Shown here: piece after piece, positions 34,476 to 36,229 of the stretch
Numbering within the stretch: position 1 is the stretch's first letter
Layout: every line of letters starts with the position of its first letter
Source of the DNA: Bradyrhizobium sp. ARR65
Lineage (GTDB): Bacteria; Pseudomonadota; Alphaproteobacteria; Rhizobiales; Xanthobacteraceae
Assembly (NCBI RefSeq): GCF_000472385.1
Contig: NZ_AWZU01000064.1
Span: 238-36,466, forward strand
Reading direction: 5' to 3'
DNA length: 36,229 bases
Program-made: the position numbers and the translations under genes
Notes under the pieces: generated by a model
What the model was told of the DNA's origin: nothing
Database searches by the model: none
What the model saw: only the letters and a program-made list of their open reading frames with translations

Positions 34476-35606
34476 TCAGCTTAGAACGTCAAGGTAAATC
34501 CGCTCGGCGAACTTGGCTGGGTCGGTGCTTCGCTTGATGACGTTCACCGCCTTGAGTTCCTCGGTGTAGAGTAAAAGTTGCTTCTTGAGCGACGCTCCGA
34601 CGGGATGATTGTGGTGAGTATGGCTGCGATACATGGTGGCGAGATCCTCCACGGATCCTCTCCCGCCGTAGCTCGAATAGATCGCTGCGGCGTCGGTGGG
34701 ATCGTTGGCGACTCGGTCTGCAGCCTCCAGTATCGATAGTGTCAGAGCGGCCGCCACCGGTAATTCGCTTCGGGTGAGGCTGCCACGTATCGCGAGAACG
34801 CAGCAGGTGCGCTCCGCGAATTCGCCCGTTAAGTTCGTCGCGATCTCGTTAAGCTTCCCTTCCTTAAGCCATAGATAGGGCAGCGGATCGATCTCGGCTA
34901 CCGCCTGCACTTCGCCCTTGTCGACGGCGAGCGCGAGCAGATTGGCCGGGTACTGGCGCCATTCTACCTCTTGGGATGGATCGATACCCTTTTTGGCGAG
35001 GAAGATCGAAAAGAAGTTTTTCGCTGGGCTCGCCTGATCGCTAATCCCGACAGCCTTGCCCCGCAGGGACTCCAGGCTATCAATATTTGCAGCCTTGGAG
35101 CCAAGCAGCCGGATGCAGCCGCCATGCACACCGGCGGTGATCCGAACGTCGAAACCTTGCTCCAGCGGCTTGAGCCAGCGCAGGGCCAACCCCAAACCGG
35201 CATCCGCCTTGCCAGTCGCGATCGCCTCCAACAACTGGTCGGTCGAACCGCCGAAATTGACGAAATCGACATCGAGGTTGTGCTTGGCAAAGATACCCCG
35301 TTCCTTCGCGACCGCCGCAGCGACCGTGCAGGCCGCGTTCGCGTTCCAGGCGAGTTTAAGCTGCCGGGGTGCGCCCTGCAGCTCTTCGCTGTTCGCCCCG
35401 GTGCGGCAAATAGGAAGTTCACCGGGAATATAAGACAGCGATCCAGCCCCGGATGCCGTCAGCGCGCGAGCCGCTCCGAAGATCCCAAATGGCGCCGCGG
35501 CCCCGAGCGTGCCGACCAAGGTGAGCACGGAGCGGCGGGAGAAGGCGCGCCGCTTCGCTTCGGGTACCGCTTTCAATAGGCCGTTGCCGATTTCGCGTGT
35601 GTTCAT
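34476..35606 (-). CDS. ABC transporter substrate-binding protein, NMT1/SsuA type
   Basis: The 376-residue protein has an SRRSVLTLVG twin-arginine-like signal near residues 24-33, so export may be by Tat. The mature part has the type II binding fold: LKLAWNANAACTVAAAVAKE, then VDFVNFGGSTDQLLEAIATG, KADAGLGLALRWLKPLEQG, and LRGKAVGISDQASPAKNFF. This is the NrtA/SsuA/TauA group, which binds nitrate, sulfonates, taurine, thiamine precursors or other small anions and amines; the ligand cannot be read from sequence. The ATG at 35606 follows GGGAGCGACATC; an upstream in-frame ATG (35741) would add 45 residues and displace the signal. It heads a three-gene operon. Confidence 0.85.
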   Translation of the reverse strand: MNTREIGNGLLKAVPEAKRRAFSRRSVLTLVGTLGAAAPFGIFGAARALTASGAGSLSYIPGELPICRTGANSEELQGAPRQLKLAWNANAACTVAAAVAKERGIFAKHNLDVDFVNFGGSTDQLLEAIATGKADAGLGLALRWLKPLEQGFDVRITAGVHGGCIRLLGSKAANIDSLESLRGKAVGISDQASPAKNFFSIFLAKKGIDPSQEVEWRQYPANLLALAVDKGEVQAVAEIDPLPYLWLKEGKLNEIATNLTGEFAERTCCVLAIRGSLTRSELPVAAALTLSILEAADRVANDPTDAAAIYSSYGGRGSVEDLATMYRSHTHHNHPVGASLKKQLLLYTEELKAVNVIKRSTDPAKFAERIYLDVLS

Positions 35607-35727
35607 GATGTCGCTCCCTAAGTCGCGTGGGGACCGTATAAACCCATCCACACCAGGGTGCATGCGCTTCGCGGGGCGTTGGCTCGCCATTGTGTTGGCA
35701 TCATCCGAGGCCATATGCCCAACAGGC

Positions 35728-35743
35728 GTGAAGCAGCTCACAT
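35728..35743 (-). promoter_or_regulatory. CRP-like palindrome upstream of the ABC operon
   Basis: On the minus strand the site reads TGTGA-GCTGCT-TCACG, which matches TGTGA-N6-TCACA of the CRP/FNR type with one mismatch. It lies 121 bases upstream of the binding protein start, a plausible activator distance. No promoter elements are placed with confidence. Confidence 0.35.
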
Positions 35744-35861
35744 TAACAAAAAAAATTGAAACGGAATAGCGACACGGCGATCGAAGGCTCTGTCAGTCGC
35801 CCATATCAAGTCAGTCGCATTGACCGATACGCGCGACTTTCGCGCTGCGTGTCTGCTTCGG

Positions 35862-36229
35862 GTGTGCGCCGTGAGAAGGCGGCGCTTTCCAGTGGGTGCA
35901 AGTCCCACCTGGCAAACGCTCCAGCCGGAAGCAATCGGAGCAGTCATGGAGGTAACGAAGTGGCTGAAGCCTTCGATTAGCGTGTCACGAATTGGTGACA
36001 GCGCAAGTGTGCAGGCCGTAACGCGAGTGAACGCCGAGCAAGCCTCGAAAAGGACGATGCGCAGGCCGACCCGACGACCCTTTCGGGGAAGGCTGACACG
36101 GCTGGAGGAATGGGCGAAACATCCGCCCAGTCGCTGCGCCGGGGTAGTGGCGACAGCATGTACACAAGGAAAGCGTACGCAACACGGGAGGCCCTACGAC
36201 GTGGTCAGGGATGACCAACCGGACGCCCG
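35862..36229 (+). mobile_element. Group II intron, 5' ribozyme part (cut by window end)
   Basis: The 5' end reads GTGTGCGCC (GTGYG-type start at 35862 or 35864). Typical group II intron domain I pieces follow: the hairpin GTGGGTGCAAGTCCCAC, then GTGGCTGAAGCC, GTAACGCGAGTGAACG, GGAAGGCTGACACGGCTGG and GGAAAGCGTACGCAACAC. No long reading frame crosses it. An ATG at 36211 (ATGACCAACCGG) could open the reverse transcriptase/maturase frame, but only six codons are inside the window. The insertion lies in the gap upstream of the ABC operon. The intron would be a self-splicing retroelement if complete; that cannot be seen here. Confidence 0.72.

Noticed and set aside
1..36229. CRISPR arrays, phage modules or a known defence system
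   Set aside because: No direct repeat array, integrase, capsid or nuclease cassette was seen; the patatin lacks a nearby cyclic-nucleotide synthase of the CBASS type, and the class III cyclase is over 9 kb away.

Overview
The window looks like chromosomal DNA of an alphaproteobacterium of the Bradyrhizobium/Rhodopseudomonas type. This is inferred from the high GC, the style of the metK and ahcY products, a class III adenylate cyclase with TolB-like and TPR parts, many small orphan proteins, and GC-rich dispersed hairpin repeats. No rRNA, tRNA or CRISPR array was found.

Layout. 1-5.7 kb is a sparsely coded, decaying stretch: a frameshifted tandem-receiver response regulator and a scatter of small proteins, three of them single-helix membrane miniproteins (two with strong Shine-Dalgarno sites). 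5.8-8.0 kb holds a periplasmic PQQ-dependent alcohol dehydrogenase, with the Asp-x-Asp pattern of lanthanide enzymes, and a c-type cytochrome that is its probable electron acceptor. 8.0-10.2 kb is an adenylate cyclase gene bracketed by inverted copies of a dispersed repeat; a third copy lies at 29.9 kb. 11.3-17.2 kb is an operon for a Liv-type (branched-chain amino acid family) ABC transporter that ends in a short cobalamin-independent methionine synthase-like methyltransferase.

17.2-21.3 kb looks like an interruption. It has an acyltransferase, a truncated and frameshifted SGNH hydrolase, a remnant of an IS110-type transposase, and an atypical patatin whose C-terminal tail is read antisense through that remnant. 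21.4-25.7 kb is a methyl-cycle cluster: an HTH-methyltransferase fusion, metK and ahcY. 26.0-27.5 kb is a Baeyer-Villiger-type flavin monooxygenase. 28-32 kb has a small phasin-like protein, a frameshifted small gene, a miniprotein, a methyltransferase killed by one stop codon, and an intact methyltransferase. 32.1-35.6 kb, on the minus strand, is a nitrate/sulfonate/taurine-type ABC transporter followed by a YdhR-like small protein. The window ends inside the 5' ribozyme part of a group II intron.

How the genes fit together. The clearest themes are methyl metabolism (MetE-like transferase, MetK, AhcY and several SAM methyltransferases), uptake of small organic compounds (two ABC systems), and periplasmic alcohol oxidation. 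At least four genes carry single lesions, and transposase and intron remnants sit in the gaps, so the non-core parts appear to be in flux. The most unusual items are the patatin with Cys and Glu in place of the Ser/Asp dyad, its IS-derived tail, the HTH-methyltransferase beside metK, and the repeat-flanked cyclase.
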